Below, one piece after another: positions 1-12,284 of a stretch of 64,000 nucleotides of DNA. The notes beneath the pieces were generated by a model. It did not search any database. It saw nothing but the letters and a program-made list of their open reading frames with translations, and was not told the DNA's origin. Made by a program: the position numbers and the translations under genes. The stretch is from Membranipora membranacea (lineage: Eukaryota; Bryozoa; Gymnolaemata; Cheilostomatida; Membraniporidae): the NCBI GenBank assembly GCA_914767715.1, contig OU612068.1, positions 5,644,001 through 5,708,000 of the forward strand. The letters run 5' to 3'. Position 1 is the first letter of the stretch. Each line of letters opens with the position of its first letter.

Positions 1-294
1 TTTCCAATTTTCATTTCCACACTATTCAATAATCATGTGTTGCTAGTTCACAGGTACTAAGTGAAGGAAAACTCAATGAGCATGAAGCCTGAACAAAATC
101 CTTAGGTCAATAAATTCATCGGACCGGAGTGTACAGAACAAAAAATAAACAAATAATACTTGTGTCAACATAACAACAAAGAAACCAAGAGTAAATAGGC
201 ATACGACTTTTTCTTTAGAAAACCTAGAGTTAGTTCATATTTCCTGAACATTGAGTCAGAACAGAGCAGAAGGAGCTGCAGTAGAAGTATTTAC

Positions 295-3255
295 CAGAAT
301 CGGCAGCATTGAGTGATGCAAGAAGCGCTTGTTCACAGTTAAGAAGGAGCTTTTCTTCACGCGTCATGTTACATAACGTCGACATATCCAACAGTGCGTA
401 GAGTTGGCACACTGATACATTGTTCCATTGTTCCAGTGTTGTTATATCTTTGGATTTCAAAGTCATGAAGTCACTAAAACACTGAAAATGAAAAATCCAC
501 TAATAGTTATAAATGATCATGATTATGAGATATTTGTTTTTTTCAAATACCAGCCACATACTTAAATAATTAGGAGGGGCCTTTTCCGCTGGCATCCTTT
601 CACATTTTATATGGCTGTGAAGCTAGCCATCCGACACACTCCCGCTGTAACAACATTTGGCGATGACACATTAGAGCTAATCAAATACCATTACCGGTAT
701 GTAACTTTTGAATGAATCAAATCATTTCATTCAGTTCAATCCTATTTATTCAGATTGAGTAATATCAGTATTTCCTGAGCCAGACTAAATGGATTGTAAG
801 ATAAGGTCATCTAAGGACTTGGACAAAGACGAGACAACGCTAATTTGAAAATGGCAAATCTTGCATCAACCTACAACATTCAAAGATCAATATTTGACGC
901 TCAATGCTCTTCATCTATAATCTTTGCCTAGAGATGGTTCTAGATTTACAGCTTGCTTACATAATGTGGATTTTATCACTGAACTTGAGCTTCTATCCAA
1001 GTCTTGATAAAATGAAGAGGCAGTCTGACTAATAAATATAAAGGTTTCCTTCCAAAAATCAAACTGCTATTATGTCACTTAGCATTTTTTATTAGTGTTG
1101 ATGACTAAATTATTGAGCTAATCCAACATTGATAAATTAAATGTTTCTGATTCAAGGTTTCTGCTAGTAGGCTAGTAGGCTAGTAGGCTCATAGCTACGA
1201 CAGAAACTTTCTTTCCTGCAATTCTCCCGTCTATTATTGATTATTGAACTTGATACTTCCTTCTTTTAATACTTTGCTGCAACAATAACTCAAGGATGAT
1301 GTGTATGTCTGCTGTGTCTGTACTAACTAGGGGAAGGGGGTCAATTACACCATAATCAAACTTCACATCTAAGTATGGGACTTTTCATATCAAATCATCA
1401 ACTTAATATTTGTTGCTCATTCCCAACTCCCCGTTCTGGTTAGCTATATATTCGTATCCTGGGTAAATTGACACATTTAATGGATTGTTCAGGGTCGATG
1501 GCCTAATTGGTAAACAAAAGTGATGACAGGGGGGGACAATTACTTTTTATTACAAACTCTTCCTAGTGAAACTAATGCAGTATTCGCCAAATCACAACTG
1601 ATTGTTTGTATAGTGTTAGTTTATAGGGCACACACTGCTCTTTTGCTTGTTGAGACGCCATGATAACAAAGTTCCAAGCTATTATTGAAATTTCTCCTTA
1701 CTTTGAAGGCTGGTTCCCAATCACAGTGGACGATCTCAAGGGTGTCACAACCCTTGCAAACCCCATGCAAACAGTCTTGCGATATTCTTTGGTTAACAAT
1801 ATTTCACACTTGCAGTCTTCCAGCAAGCTCACGATTGTGGTTCACATTTGATTGGAAAATTTAAAATATATCATAAAAGTTTTAGTCTGGTTGTAACATT
1901 TACAGCAAAAATCTGAGCACTAGGATCACAATCTATTGTTTGTAAGATTAGTCAGAGCCCCCTCCCCCCCCCCCAGACTTTTGCTCCCCCCTGGCCAGGG
2001 GAAACATAAGGTCAGGTAAGATGATAGGTTGCAATACTTGTAGAGCTTTTATGTTGTATTACGTAATTGCAGTACTGATGCAAATGTGAACCAGACTTTA
2101 TATGGAAAGAGTATGGGTGTTCACCCAAATGTGTTATAATAGGTGTTATTGGCTTAGCACAGGCGTGAATGACATAACAAACATAAGAAGACCTCTCTTT
2201 CTCTCTCCCCTACTATTCATACCAAATAGTTCTGAGGTAGCTAGTAATCGCTGTATACAATTGAGATTTAACGAAGATTGGCAAGATGTTGCCAAATTGT
2301 TCATCCCCCCCCCCCCCCGCCCCAGACTAATGGTCAATTGACACATGGTCATCAAATTAATTTAAATCTCTGATTTCTGATATTTGGCATAATAAATCCA
2401 ACCTCGGAAATTATACCAGCAGATATCCTGTTTATGATGAACAGGCAGTTTAGATTTCGCATTCACTTTGATATCTGAATGTTCCCATGATGTTGATGGG
2501 CGTAAGCAGAATGTTTTATAGTCAGATGGATGACATGGCTACTTTTATTATTATGATCAGATTATTTTTTTGCTTCATGACCCATTATTAGACATATGAC
2601 ACCAAATTAATCTTTAATTTCTCTCATTTTATAAGAGAGGTCCGAGGTTTGGCGTCACATCTCTGCTAAACACCTCAAACACCCTGGATATCCTGTTCAT
2701 CGCTATTTTAGTTTACACATAGCCCTTTTTGTAGCAGGTGACACGCAAATAGATTCCCTGTTTCCTTTTTTCAGAATACCAACGGGAACATTTTCCAAAA
2801 ATGGTCATAAGCAGAAAATACTAGCCTCGTCACGCAGCCATTTTTTAGCAGCCGCGTGACAAGGCTAAGAAAATACTACTCGTATTTAACAAGAGGATCT
2901 GGACCGGACCGGGTTTTAATAGATCAGTGTACCCCTAATTAATCTATATTCAATAAGCCTGATGTTAGAAAAACCAGATTAAAGTCAGATTACTGATATA
3001 TAAAAAATAAAGAGTTCATAAGCTATGACTCACCAGTGAACAATTTTTAGCTTTTTCTTCACATTCAGCTTTCTCAAACATCTCATGGTATATCTCCTCC
3101 AAACTCTCGGTACTAAGCAACGTTTGCTCAGTGAAGGGACCATGTATAAAGTGTATCATGTCATGGTAAGCATCAGTCTCATTGGTGAAATGTGCGTATG
3201 CTGAAGATACCATCACCAACAGTAATATAATATGGCTTATCGCCGTAGAAGCCAT
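295..3255 (-). CDS. ZIP4/ZIP12-like zinc transporter ectodomain, 5' exons only (partial)
   Basis: Two exons join in frame on the minus strand: 3034..3255 (74 codons) and 295..481, with donors at 3033/3032 and 294/293 and an acceptor after TTTTCAG. The gene runs off the left edge. The first exon opens with MASTAISHIILLLVMVSSAY, a clear signal peptide, so the product enters the secretory route. An in-frame ATG at 3300 exists, but the ATG at 3255 gives the better leader. The ectodomain has a C-x7-C-x2-CF pattern (AEC...NCSLCFSDF) followed by a helical stretch ending VCQLYALLDMSTLCNMT. This spacing recalls the N-terminal helix-rich domain of SLC39A4/SLC39A12 (a Cys, then C-x2-C, then a helix before a late Cys). 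That comparison is from memory and is weak; no transmembrane zinc-binding part is in the window. N-glycosylation sequons (NET, NCS, NVS, NMT) fit an extracellular segment. It could instead be an unrelated secreted protein. Confidence 0.5.
482..3033. other. 2.55-kb intron of the ZIP-like gene, no supported gene inside
   Basis: This is the intron between the two visible exons of the minus-strand gene. It contains poly-C/G tracts (around 1965 and 2306), a triple 10-bp repeat of CTAGTAGG type near 1165-1192, and the GTGACAAGG hairpin at 2822-2867 listed separately. Short open frames occur on both strands but show no splice context or recognisable domain. Confidence 0.6.
2822..2867. repeat. Small hairpin of the CGTGACAAGGCTA family
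   Basis: The arms read TAGCCTCGTCACGCAGCC and GCAGCCGCGTGACAAGGCTA around a T-rich loop, forming an imperfect inverted repeat. The right arm motif GCCGCGTGACAAGGCTA recurs at 42021-42037, and a related hairpin is at 11043-11074, so this is a dispersed element rather than a chance palindrome. Confidence 0.6.
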
Positions 3256-4504
3256 TGCTTGCGAGTAAGTCTTCTTTTGTCTGGTTAAGTAAAATAACAA
3301 TATTGATTAGATGATATCATTCCTGCTACCAAGGAAAATGTAGCAACTTTAGATACCAGATGCATATTAATAATAAACGAAGAAAATGGAAAGAGTTTAA
3401 CAAGGAGACAACAACATACAATGTAGTACACAGTGACACGCCCTGATGTGGAATGACTATTTACTTACCAAATGTGTAATTCAAGCAGAGGCAATTGAGC
3501 ACATTTGCAGTTATGGTAACCAGCCCAAGTTCTATCTCTCCTGACACAACGTGCCTCAGCAATATGTGAATATCTGTGAAAATGTGAAGGCAATTTGATT
3601 GGCTGAGCACTGCCTCACAAGTTATCTCCGCCCACAGTAGTTATCAAAGGCTTTGTAAGGACGTGAGTACCTTCCACTTAGACGCTGCATGCAAAATTAT
3701 CAATAGCTCTTGGTACATTTTATTATCCACTTATTGAGATAGCCATTATTGAACCAAAGACTGTAGATAAACTAAATATCTATTTATCGAAGGTCTATGT
3801 TGAGGTAACTACTCAGCTTGGGCCCTTGGGGGCAATAAACACAACTATTCGTGTCAGAACAGAATGAAAATTCCAACGGATTAGACCATATTCTAAAGAA
3901 ATCACAATAGCTGCATCTTGCAAGCAGGAAACTTTGCTAATCTGAGAAAATTCTCATTGCGTTTACCAATAGATTATCACCTGTTTGCCAGCCTCGTAAA
4001 AGCGAATATTGAGAGGAAGTGAAAATTTACACAAATAAATTGATAAACAGAGAATAGAACAAATGAATGCAAATTTGATATTGTCATATAGAAATGTGAC
4101 ACAGATAAACAAAAGCTATAACATAACATTTATTACGTAACAGTTATGGCACAACAGCCAGTGAGAATGGGAGTAAAAAAGGACAAAGCCCTGGACCCAC
4201 GCTCAAGGTATTATATTATTCTTTCAACAATATTGCCGCATGTTAAAAATCATATTCATATTATCAGTTTACTGAGTGACTATCAGGTAGCGAAACACAA
4301 ACCGCCTCAGGGGAGCTATGCTGGTCGACATAAATGTGATAAGCCGGGGTTTATTAAATTTGAGCTTAGGTAAACATCCATATCTTTGTATTTTAATCTG
4401 TGCCATAGCCTTAGACCAAGGAGTACTTTACTCCTTGCTTAGCCGATATGTACTTTTATTGCTAGAAGAGCAGACAGTCTATGCCGAGGGTATGGCATGA
4501 AAAT

Positions 4505-4960
4505 GTTTGATCAAATCAGACATTCAACTCTTAGATCAATATTTGTCTCAGTTTTATTTCAGATTTCTTAGTAGATAGCTCACCATAGTTATATAACACC
4601 TCTATATAGCATACACACGACATGACAACACTGAGGCTCACTATTTTATATTTAGGAATTATTCCAATATTGAGCCTTTAGTTTTGGGTATTGGTTAATC
4701 GGCGGCTGATAATGGTGATGCCGAATTGCAGGCTTAGTTTCTAAAGGACATGGTCGCTTCAGGATAAGAACACTGTTCACCTTGTGTCATGTGAAGTATT
4801 ATGAAAAGAAAGTGCTCTGTTTTTCAGTATCTTGAAGTGGAAGCAAATTTTTAGCAGCTTCAAAGGATTTTGGAATGGCAATGAAAAGTTCTGTGATTAG
4901 GTAGCCGAACACAATGCAGCCTTTGTTCATAGAAAGATAAAATCAGGTAATTCAAAGCTA
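4505..4960. repeat. Diverged dispersed repeat, copy 1
   Basis: The stretch CATTCAACTCTTAGATCAAT near 4520 and the stretch AACACAATGCAGCCTTTG near 4908 both recur in the same order at 13456 and 13695. In between, blocks such as ...TTTGGAAT..CAATG.AAAG.TCTGTGA also match. The pair looks like two old copies of one transposable element. The spacing is longer here (about 455 bp against 275 bp). Confidence 0.55.
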
Positions 4961-5173
4961 CTGTTTGATCAGGTAAAAACTCCTACTTCCTCACCCCTCA
5001 TATGAATATGAATTTGTGAAGCATTGTTCCTTTTCTAGTTTTGAAGGGCTGCTTGATTTAGACTTGGCTTGGTTTGACTTGGCTTGGTGTATGTTCCTAA
5101 ATTCATATATTTATTTATATGAATATGTGTATTCCTCTCCAGATTCCGTTCACATATTATCCGTAACATCTTT

Positions 5174-5240
5174 TAACATAGACTTAATAATCAACCTAGA
5201 CATGACACCTTAGGCCTACAGCTAAAGTGAGGCATTTAAT
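5174..5240. repeat. Fragment of the AACATAGACTTAATAAT foldback family
   Basis: AACATAGACTTAATAAT.AACCTAGA followed some 25 bp later by AGTGAGGCA.TTAATT matches the left arm of the foldback at 49060-49485 and its duplicate at 56121. Only one arm is visible here. Confidence 0.55.
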
Positions 5241-5825
5241 TCAGGGTGACTTTATTAAATGCCACAAAACTTCAGGGGAATGGATAACAGACTCTTTATA
5301 TTGTATTTGGTGAATTTAGGGATTAGGCTAAGTTGTGTTAGATGAATGGTTGAATAAATTCTCCAGTATAGTCTTTGGGTGTTCAAATGAAGTTCACAGG
5401 AGCCAATGACACGAACCCTCCACCTGTTCCCTCTTTCTTATCTCCTTATTTGCCTTGACTGCTGTGCTTCTTTGCAGCTGGTATGAGGGAAGCTTCTATT
5501 GACAAGCCTGTCTACACAGACAGCATTTGCCCCCGGGGGGGGGGCGTCGGACGGTGGGCAAGAGTCTGGGGGGCTCAGACTAAGGCAGCATTGTTGTAGA
5601 GTTGCATGGTTTTAAATGTGTTATATACTTTCATCAAGGAGTCTTTATTTTAATTATTGCCTACCTTGCCTGTTGGTTTTCAAAACCATCTATCTATAGT
5701 CACAGTGATAGTTTGTGTAAGGTGAAAATCTATAACTACTGTAGTTAGACCAAGCCTTCAAGGAGTAACAGGTAACAGTAGAGTAGTTAGACCAAGTATA
5801 ACTCATTCTTTGTTCAATACCCATT

Positions 5826-6095
5826 ATGATTATCATTAACCAACAAGGAGTGGTTAGTTACTCGCCTGCTGAGTCCTTGTTGGTTAGAGAAGACTGCATA
5901 CATAAAAATATGATAACAATAAATAAAATTTTGAGTAAATATGGGACCCCTAGCCTGTCTTTACAAGCTTGTCAAGACAGGTTAAGGGGATACCCAACCT
6001 GCACAGTTGAAGGTATAATAGTTAAGGTAGGTGATATTTTTTTCAATGAAACAAAATTCATTGTTTTTACTCAGACTTGTGAACCTCTGTCCAGG
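5826..6095 (+). CDS. Unrecognised exon-like open frame
   Basis: An open frame of about 90 codons ends exactly at a good donor (TGTCCAG|GTAAAA), and its content (Cys-spaced, with a run QACQDRLRGYPTCTVEG) looks more protein-like than the neighbouring random frames. I do not recognise the family. No convincing start context or partner exon was found, so it may be an internal exon of an unseen gene or part of a decayed element. Confidence 0.25.
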
Positions 6096-6099
6096 TAAA

Positions 6100-6718
6100 A
6101 ATTCATTCTTCATTCTTCAGATTGTCTGCTTTTGTGTTACCTGATAACAATAGATTCTATCATCTGCTTTTATGTGTGAATTGTAGACAACTCCTAATAT
6201 TTTCAAGCTTTCATGGTGAATATCTGAATATCAGTCTAGTTAAATGTTAATAGGGTCACCACCACATCCTCAGCTGGTTACCCTCATACATGACAGGTAC
6301 CCCTATATCGTAGGGTAACACCAGATAGTTGAGCTAATTACCCTATGATACCAGATGACCCTACACCCATTCCACTTTTGCACCTGAGGCCAAGGGCTTA
6401 GTCGGTTAAATGGTTTAGTTCATTGGTCGGTTAGTCCAATGTTTTGCTTGTATTTACTGCACCAGGTTGCGGATGGAAACAAGAAACTATAGTTATTCAC
6501 TTGGCAAGCTGTCATGAGGCAAGGAGTTGTAGACCTACAAGGAGGTGTGGGGGGGGGGGAGGCAAGGAGTTGTAGGGTATACAACTCCTTGCATGAGGTC
6601 AACCAAAATTATGACCAATTGCACCAGCCTGTCGCATAGGAAGAAAGGGATAGTAGTAATGAGTTGATACAACATACAGTGGTGCGGTACCACTGCACAA
6701 TAAATAAATCAAACAAAT
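6100..6718. other. Intergenic; short direct repeats
   Basis: No gene seen. GGCAAGGAGTTGTAG occurs twice around a poly-G tract (about 6518-6580), with an inverted echo ACAACTCCTTGC at 6581. Confidence 0.5.
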
Positions 6719-7046
6719 ATAGGCTGAGCATTGTTTTCTTTAGTTTGACATGACAGAGCTTGCAAACATAAATTGGCTAACCTGGTTATTTGTGAAGGCA
6801 GACCACCAACGAATAGTATAACACAGCTTATCAGGTAATTTAGATCAAATACCGAGTTATTCTTTTCTGACGTGTTTTTCTTGTAAGTGCAGTCACAAGA
6901 TAGGCAGTGTACTTCAACACACAAGGCAGCCCCAGTTACATATTTTTTCAACTCGTTACTCTCTGCATAAAACCAAGTGAATTGTACAGTCATTATCTAC
7001 TCAAAATAAATAGCGAAGACAAAATTTGGCGCAAGTATTATTACCA

Positions 7047-7102
7047 CACACACACACACACACAAAGCACACACACAAAGCACACACACACACAAAGCAC
7101 TG
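7047..7102. repeat. (CA)n microsatellite
   Basis: Interrupted CA dinucleotide run, with AAAG interruptions that recur at a regular spacing (CACACACACAAAG units). Confidence 0.9.
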
Positions 7103-7365
7103 TGACTTACAATAATGTAAGCAATTAATTATTTTCTTTTATTGTTATTGCGCAGCGAATTTTACTTTACATATCTCATTGTATAATAAAAAAACATACC
7201 TTTTTCACCACACATTCTACAGTTACTGAGAGCCAATCTCAATAAACTTTTCTTCCTGCCATTCTGGCATGTTTTCACTGTGGGTATCAAATATAGATCA
7301 CTGATATTAGCTGGAAGCATTGTATAATGTCAGCAAGGTCTCCAAGACCTCCAATTTTTAGTCCG

Positions 7366-7478
7366 TATTCCATGCAAAAATTTATAAGCAAACTCAATAT
7401 GGAAGCTATCATAATTTATTTTTATTCTGTATTCCATGCAAAAATTTATAAAAAAAACTCAATATCAATGCTATCACA
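7366..7478. repeat. Tandem direct repeat, about 62-bp unit, two copies
   Basis: ATTCCATGCAAAAATTTATA followed by ..AACTCAATAT.. and GCTATCA occurs at about 7370 and again at about 7432, one after the other, in the THAP-type gene region. Confidence 0.7.
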
Positions 7479-8639
7479 TTTGTGTGGTTGAAAGTGATAG
7501 CAATTTAGCTGTATAATAAATGCAACATATGGCTTAGAACCTACGTTTCCTGAAAAGATCTCATCTGTTCCCGGAAACTAGAAAAAAAGTCTGTAATATC
7601 AGTCTCCATCTGGGCAAAAGACCTATTAGGGTCATATTCAATGTCCCCCTCACTATAAAGTCGCCTCTGTTTGCTACAAAAGATTTTCCAGTAGAATTAA
7701 TTAATCTCTGAAATGATAATTAATTTTAACAATCTAAAACAGAAAACTTATATTAAAGCTGACAGGAAACTCCTAAAAAAATAAGATCACCTCCACCTTT
7801 TTACAGCCCAAAGGTGACGAGAGAGAGGCAAGTGTTGGACTGGGAAAATTTATCATCATCATCAACCATAACCTACCTGACACTACTGACGCATTTAGGT
7901 GATTGAAATAATCCATGAGGAGCCTCAATACCAAACAGGGGAAAAAGAGGAGACTGTCGGTGTTATTTTCTCGGGGGTCCACCCTATACTGGTACTTGCA
8001 TATTCAGTGTAGGGATTCCTAGGTTCTACTGTAGGAATTGCATTGTCTGCAATATATAACCTGCAAACATGATGAGTAAATTGGAAATGAATTATGCACA
8101 CAAAAATATGTAAATTGACAGACATATAATCTCCTTCCAAAAAACACAAATTGACTGCATATATATATATATACAAGGTCACGGCATTTCTGCTAGAACA
8201 CAATTTTGTCAGGCAACCGCTTTATCTCTGGCCCTCGGAAAAACACAGAAAATTTTACCTGACGCATCGTTTTCTTGGACCCTGTGTTCTCAAGTACCCA
8301 GCATCATCTCAGACTGGCATAATGTTATGTCAAATGGTAATTGCAGTTGATTAGAAACCAATGTGTTCAAACATAATTATCATGTATATATAAAGCTTAC
8401 CTTGCTCCGTCATTAGTTTTCACATGTTTTTGCCATGCAATATAATTTTTGAAGCACTTTTTTTCAAAGTGCTCCGCACACACTCCAGTATTGGGTTTTA
8501 CTTCTATTGTCCCTTCCACTTATTGATATATTCAAGCCACTCTCGGTGATTTAGTCTTGAATTAGGTAAAGGATACACTCGTTTTGTAGAATCACAAATT
8601 GCACATCGATATGTGACCACTTTGTTGCTGATATTGCTG

Positions 8640-9615
8640 AAGAATAACCAGTAGGGGGACAAGAATGTGGCCACAATTGTCGTTTTCAATAGCTTAAAGG
8701 GCAACCAAGGTTTCGCAGCAATGCATTAATGGGTAGCAAATAATGTGCTGGGCAGCATCAGCTTTGTGCATTACGCGATGCAAAACTCAAAGTAGTTGCT
8801 GACTCTAAGCTGGGTAACACTTCAGTTTAGGGGAGGTTCCAAGACTTTGCTGTAATAATTATAGAGCACAGGCTAAATAATAACAGGAACAGGAAACTGC
8901 TATGTGGTATTCTCTTTTAGCTGAGTTTGAGTACCTGATGGAACAAATGTTTCACAAGAATTCTGGCTGAATATTCATCCGAACTATATTTTGTCTTTTT
9001 CCCCATGCAGAAGGTGCAATCTGCTATTAATCAATGGCCATCAATGAGAAGTTGTTTGAAACCTTGGTTGCACTTTAAAATTTGATATCAAAACAATCAA
9101 GTGAGTTATGTAATAAAACTCACACTTTTGTCAGGTGTTTACAGAAAGTGATAAATTGATAGGTTGTATCCATATGAATGACAGGGCAGTCCAACTGTTC
9201 AGTGCAGAGTGAGAACATAACTTCTAAGTAAAGACAAAATTTCCATTTTTGAGTAGACAACTCACAGCCCCTTGAGACCTAGATTTTTGAATTCCTTGAA
9301 TCCTCAGCTTTTCATTGATATATAGTTGTATGGGTGTCTGAGCAAGTGCGTTTTTCGCTTTCCTAAACACTTTAAACTCTTTTAAAACAATTATACTTCA
9401 AATTGCTCGACTCACGCGTTGACTGAGCCCATACAGGAGGCCTACAGTGTCCCCCGGACCACAACAAGGGGTGGGCAGCACACCACCAGATATGGACCCT
9501 AGCCAACTTGTCATGTTTGGTTTTCCTATGCATATGTATATGATGTAAGGGCTGATTATCAGCAGTTTCTTCTATCTTAGAAAAAAAAGGGTTATGAGGC
9601 ATCTGTCAGACAATT
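8640..9615. other. Intergenic, nothing supported
   Basis: Short open frames only. The minus-strand frame at 9372-9602 lies directly downstream of the LINE relic and has no recognisable domain. Confidence 0.5.
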
Positions 9616-9830
9616 TTATAAGTTAGCCAGATCCATCACCTTAATGCAAAGTTTAGATATTAATTGGTAATTTTGGCAGTCAAAAATAAAGTGAATATTT
9701 GAATCCGATATCGCACCGCAGTTAGGACAAAATGACTCGTTAGCAATGTTCATTCAGTTTAATGGTTCTCAGAATGAACCATGACCTGTGATAGTATTTA
9801 CAACATATGATATAAGTGGCCTTCTGTGTT
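9616..9830 (-). mobile_element. LINE (non-LTR retrotransposon) ORF2 C-terminal relic
   Basis: On the minus strand the frame reads YVVNTITGHGSF, then two stops, then ESFCPNCGAISDSNIHFIFD followed by CQNY, ending in a stop at 9616-9618. C-x2-C-x8-H-x4-C is the C-terminal zinc knuckle common to many non-LTR reverse transcriptases, and TGHGSF matches the block usually seen just before it. The copy is dead: it has internal stops and no upstream reverse-transcriptase core nearby. Confidence 0.6.
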
Positions 9831-11042
9831 ACAATGGGGTAGTGTCAGGAGTCGTCCCTCATTTTAAGGGGCGCTGAACAGATGAGACCATAAATTTGCA
9901 CTTTTTTATATAAGCTATCATTGGAGCAGATCACACTTTTTGGTCTGGAAGCCAGGGAAATTAAGATAGAAACAAATTGAGCGGAATTAAATAGGCAGAT
10001 TACGCTGACCCACTTAATGGGACAATAATTGACAGCAAATATAATTTTGTATTTATTATATAATATAATATAATAAATATATCATTAAAATTAAGAGAAA
10101 TAATAATAATCCAGTTCTGAATTTTGAATATTATATGAAACCAACCTGAAAATGTTGAGTATGGAAAAAAAACTCAGAATAATATATATATGACATCTTT
10201 TTGCAAAAGAAATTTAGCTGTTTATTTCAAAACACAACCCTTCCTCAAACCGAATTTCATTGTGTTTGATCAAGTTTTTATATTTTAATACATTATTATT
10301 TAACTTTAATTGTATTAAAAATTACTTTTGACTTTTTTTTTTCGGCATATCAGTTAAATTTTTGGATTACCGAATAAATAGATCAATTGTAGTTGTAGTA
10401 AGCTGAAACCAAGGAGTTTTTACAGCGAAAGGTCTCATCTGCTTTCTTTATGGCTTATATAAAACTTTGCGAAAGTATGGTCTCATCTGTCAATAATCAA
10501 GGGAGATTACTCCGAAAAACATGATATTGATATTTTGCCCTTGATATGTCTAGTAATGGTTTTTATTTTTGTACATACTTTTTTTGGCATTGATAGCTAG
10601 TTCTTTGATTTTTGTTTTATTACTGTTTGAGCAATAGGGAGTGAGGGTTCAGGATCGAGGTTATCAAGCGCAGAGGGCCCAGGGACCCAGACAGACGATA
10701 CAGAGGATGAAAGTGTCCTCTGTGAAAGGGAACTCTTCATCCTTCCCTGAGAATAGTTGTAGGTATCTGGCAGACGATATGGCAACTAAATTCACACTTT
10801 TCCTCGTTCAGTGGTTTTGTCTCTAACAACAATACATATATTTAATTAGTACAGCTGCTGAATTAGGCCCAGGGTTGTGGTGTAGTGGGCATCAGGGGCA
10901 TCAGGAAATAAGGAAATAACCTTCACAATCGCAAAAGGAACTGGATAATGCTTGATTTGATTGGTTGAATACAGACTCAGTAATGCATAGTAATAACCTG
11001 CATACCATCAACATACCACTCTTATTGAGGGGCTTCACACTA

Positions 11043-11074
11043 CCCTTGTCACGCAGACACATAGACAAGGCTAG
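11043..11074. repeat. Hairpin related to the CGTGACAAGG family
   Basis: CCTTGTCACGCAGAC followed by AGACAAGGCTAGG. The left half is the reverse complement of the GTGACAAGG arm at 2851-2867 and 42021-42037. Confidence 0.5.
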
Positions 11075-11086
11075 GTTTACACACAC

Positions 11087-11219
11087 CGAATAATAAGGGT
11101 GTGTGTATTTTGTGATAACTTGCTTGCATACTTCAAGAGAGACATTTGCCTGATAACCAGCAGCCAAGGTATTTTCATAATGATCCATAAAACCACAGAA
11201 TAAGGGGAAGTCCAAACCA
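11087..11219 (-). CDS. Unrecognised exon-like open frame (possible internal exon)
   Basis: The frame runs from an acceptor with a pyrimidine-rich tract (TTTGTCTGCAG) to a GT donor (TATTCG|GTGTGTG), 133 bp, encoding GLDFPLFCGFMDHYENTL and ANVSLEVCKQVIT. The CGF.D...TL...N.S...C pattern faintly recalls WSC-type cysteine-rich domains, but key cysteines are missing. No flanking exons were identified. It could be a lone relic. Confidence 0.25.
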
Positions 11220-12284
11220 CTGCAGACAAATGAAATGAGTACATGCACCTTATAAAACCGTTGACCTCAAATAAGCAGCTCTGCCGATTTTGTTCGGAGT
11301 AGAAGGCTACAAAGAATGGAAGATAAGTTATATCCCAACAATTACTATGAAACACAAGGGGCTGATCCTTTGGAAATGTTTGTTGCGGCAAAATTCCAGC
11401 TTAAAAGGGATTTTTCGAATTTTGTTAGTTGCAGGCATGCAGCGTTAGTTCAATAGTTATTTTTGGTGAATTTTCATTATAGAGAACGCAGCATAATTGC
11501 TTATTACAAATCTGCCAATTCTCATGATTATTGCTTGCAGCCTGACTTTCAGTTTCCGGTTTCCAGTTTTCAGTTACCACAATCACAGTATGCATCAACA
11601 TGAAAACTGAAGAACAGTGATTGAAGCTCTATACAAGGCCGATGTTCTCAAGGATCTAACATTTAGCAACATTCTGAATCCTGACTAAATCTGCCCAAAC
11701 TATGAAATCTCACTTTTGCAGCCACTCCCCAGTTGGAAGTGTGCTCAGATATCATTTACCAAGCTTGATGGACATCCCCATCACACGACTATCACATCAA
11801 TTAATGTGACATAATCATGGCAATACATGTAGAACTGTTCTGAGAGTGACACTTCCATGAGGCTCTGTCGCAGGGTATTTTTATTTTTTGAATGCATGAA
11901 GCTTGCACTACCATTTCATGCATTGCAGTAGCCTACAGGATGAAAATTTGATAAACAGAAGAAAAGAAAATCATACTAAATTGTTGTGCTCTTGAAACAT
12001 CCGTCAGCTCATAAAAATCCAAGAAAGTTTTCCAGCTATTTTCTTGTCATTCACAGTGTTGTGATAAATTATAGTTACTGTGGAATCACCTTTATTGTAA
12101 CAAGAACATTTTCTGTGATGTGTAATGCAAATAGAAGTATTTTTGTTAAATTTGTAGTTTTCCCTTCTTTGAATCTCCAATTTGGGTGTGCCCCCAATTT
12201 AAATATTTCACTGCCAAAAATAAAACTTATTCCCCAGAGTGTTAGCTTCGATTTGATATATAGTATTTCTTTTTTCCTTCCAAT

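Larger units (their letters stand above)
3256..5825. other. Intergenic, repeat-bearing
   Basis: There may be 5' untranslated sequence of the ZIP-like gene next to 3255. Otherwise I see no gene. About 4505-4960 is a diverged dispersed repeat related to 13446-13720, and about 5174-5240 matches the end of the foldback at 49060. A poly-G tract lies near 5533. Confidence 0.5.
6719..8636 (-). pseudogene. THAP-domain gene of the transposon-related type, frame-broken
   Basis: Several minus-strand exons can be strung together. Exon 8401..8636 encodes a THAP-type zinc finger: YRCAICDSTKRVYPLPNS (C-x2-C), then REWLEYIN, then in a different frame VCAEHFEKKCF (C-x2-HF). One base of frame is lost near 8510-8525. 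Exon ..8060 continues in phase with LYIADNAIPTVEP, which fits the usual THAP tail (L..dAvPT). Exon 7545..7673 (KQRRLYSEGDIEYDP...) and 7200..7277 (MPEWQEEKFIEI, then NCRMCG in another frame) follow. 6719..6993 holds VHCLSCDCTYKK and NYLISCVILFVGGLPSQITRL, a hydrophobic block that I associate with large invertebrate families of transposon-derived THAP proteins. THAP fingers bind DNA in the nucleus. At least two frame breaks plus an intronic CA repeat suggest a dead copy; a sequencing error is possible for any single break. Confidence 0.55.
9831..12284. other. Intergenic, AT-rich
   Basis: Apart from the exon-like frame at 11087-11219 and the hairpin near 11043, no gene is supported. TA-rich tracts occur near 10050-10080 and 10170-10190. 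Confidence 0.5.
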
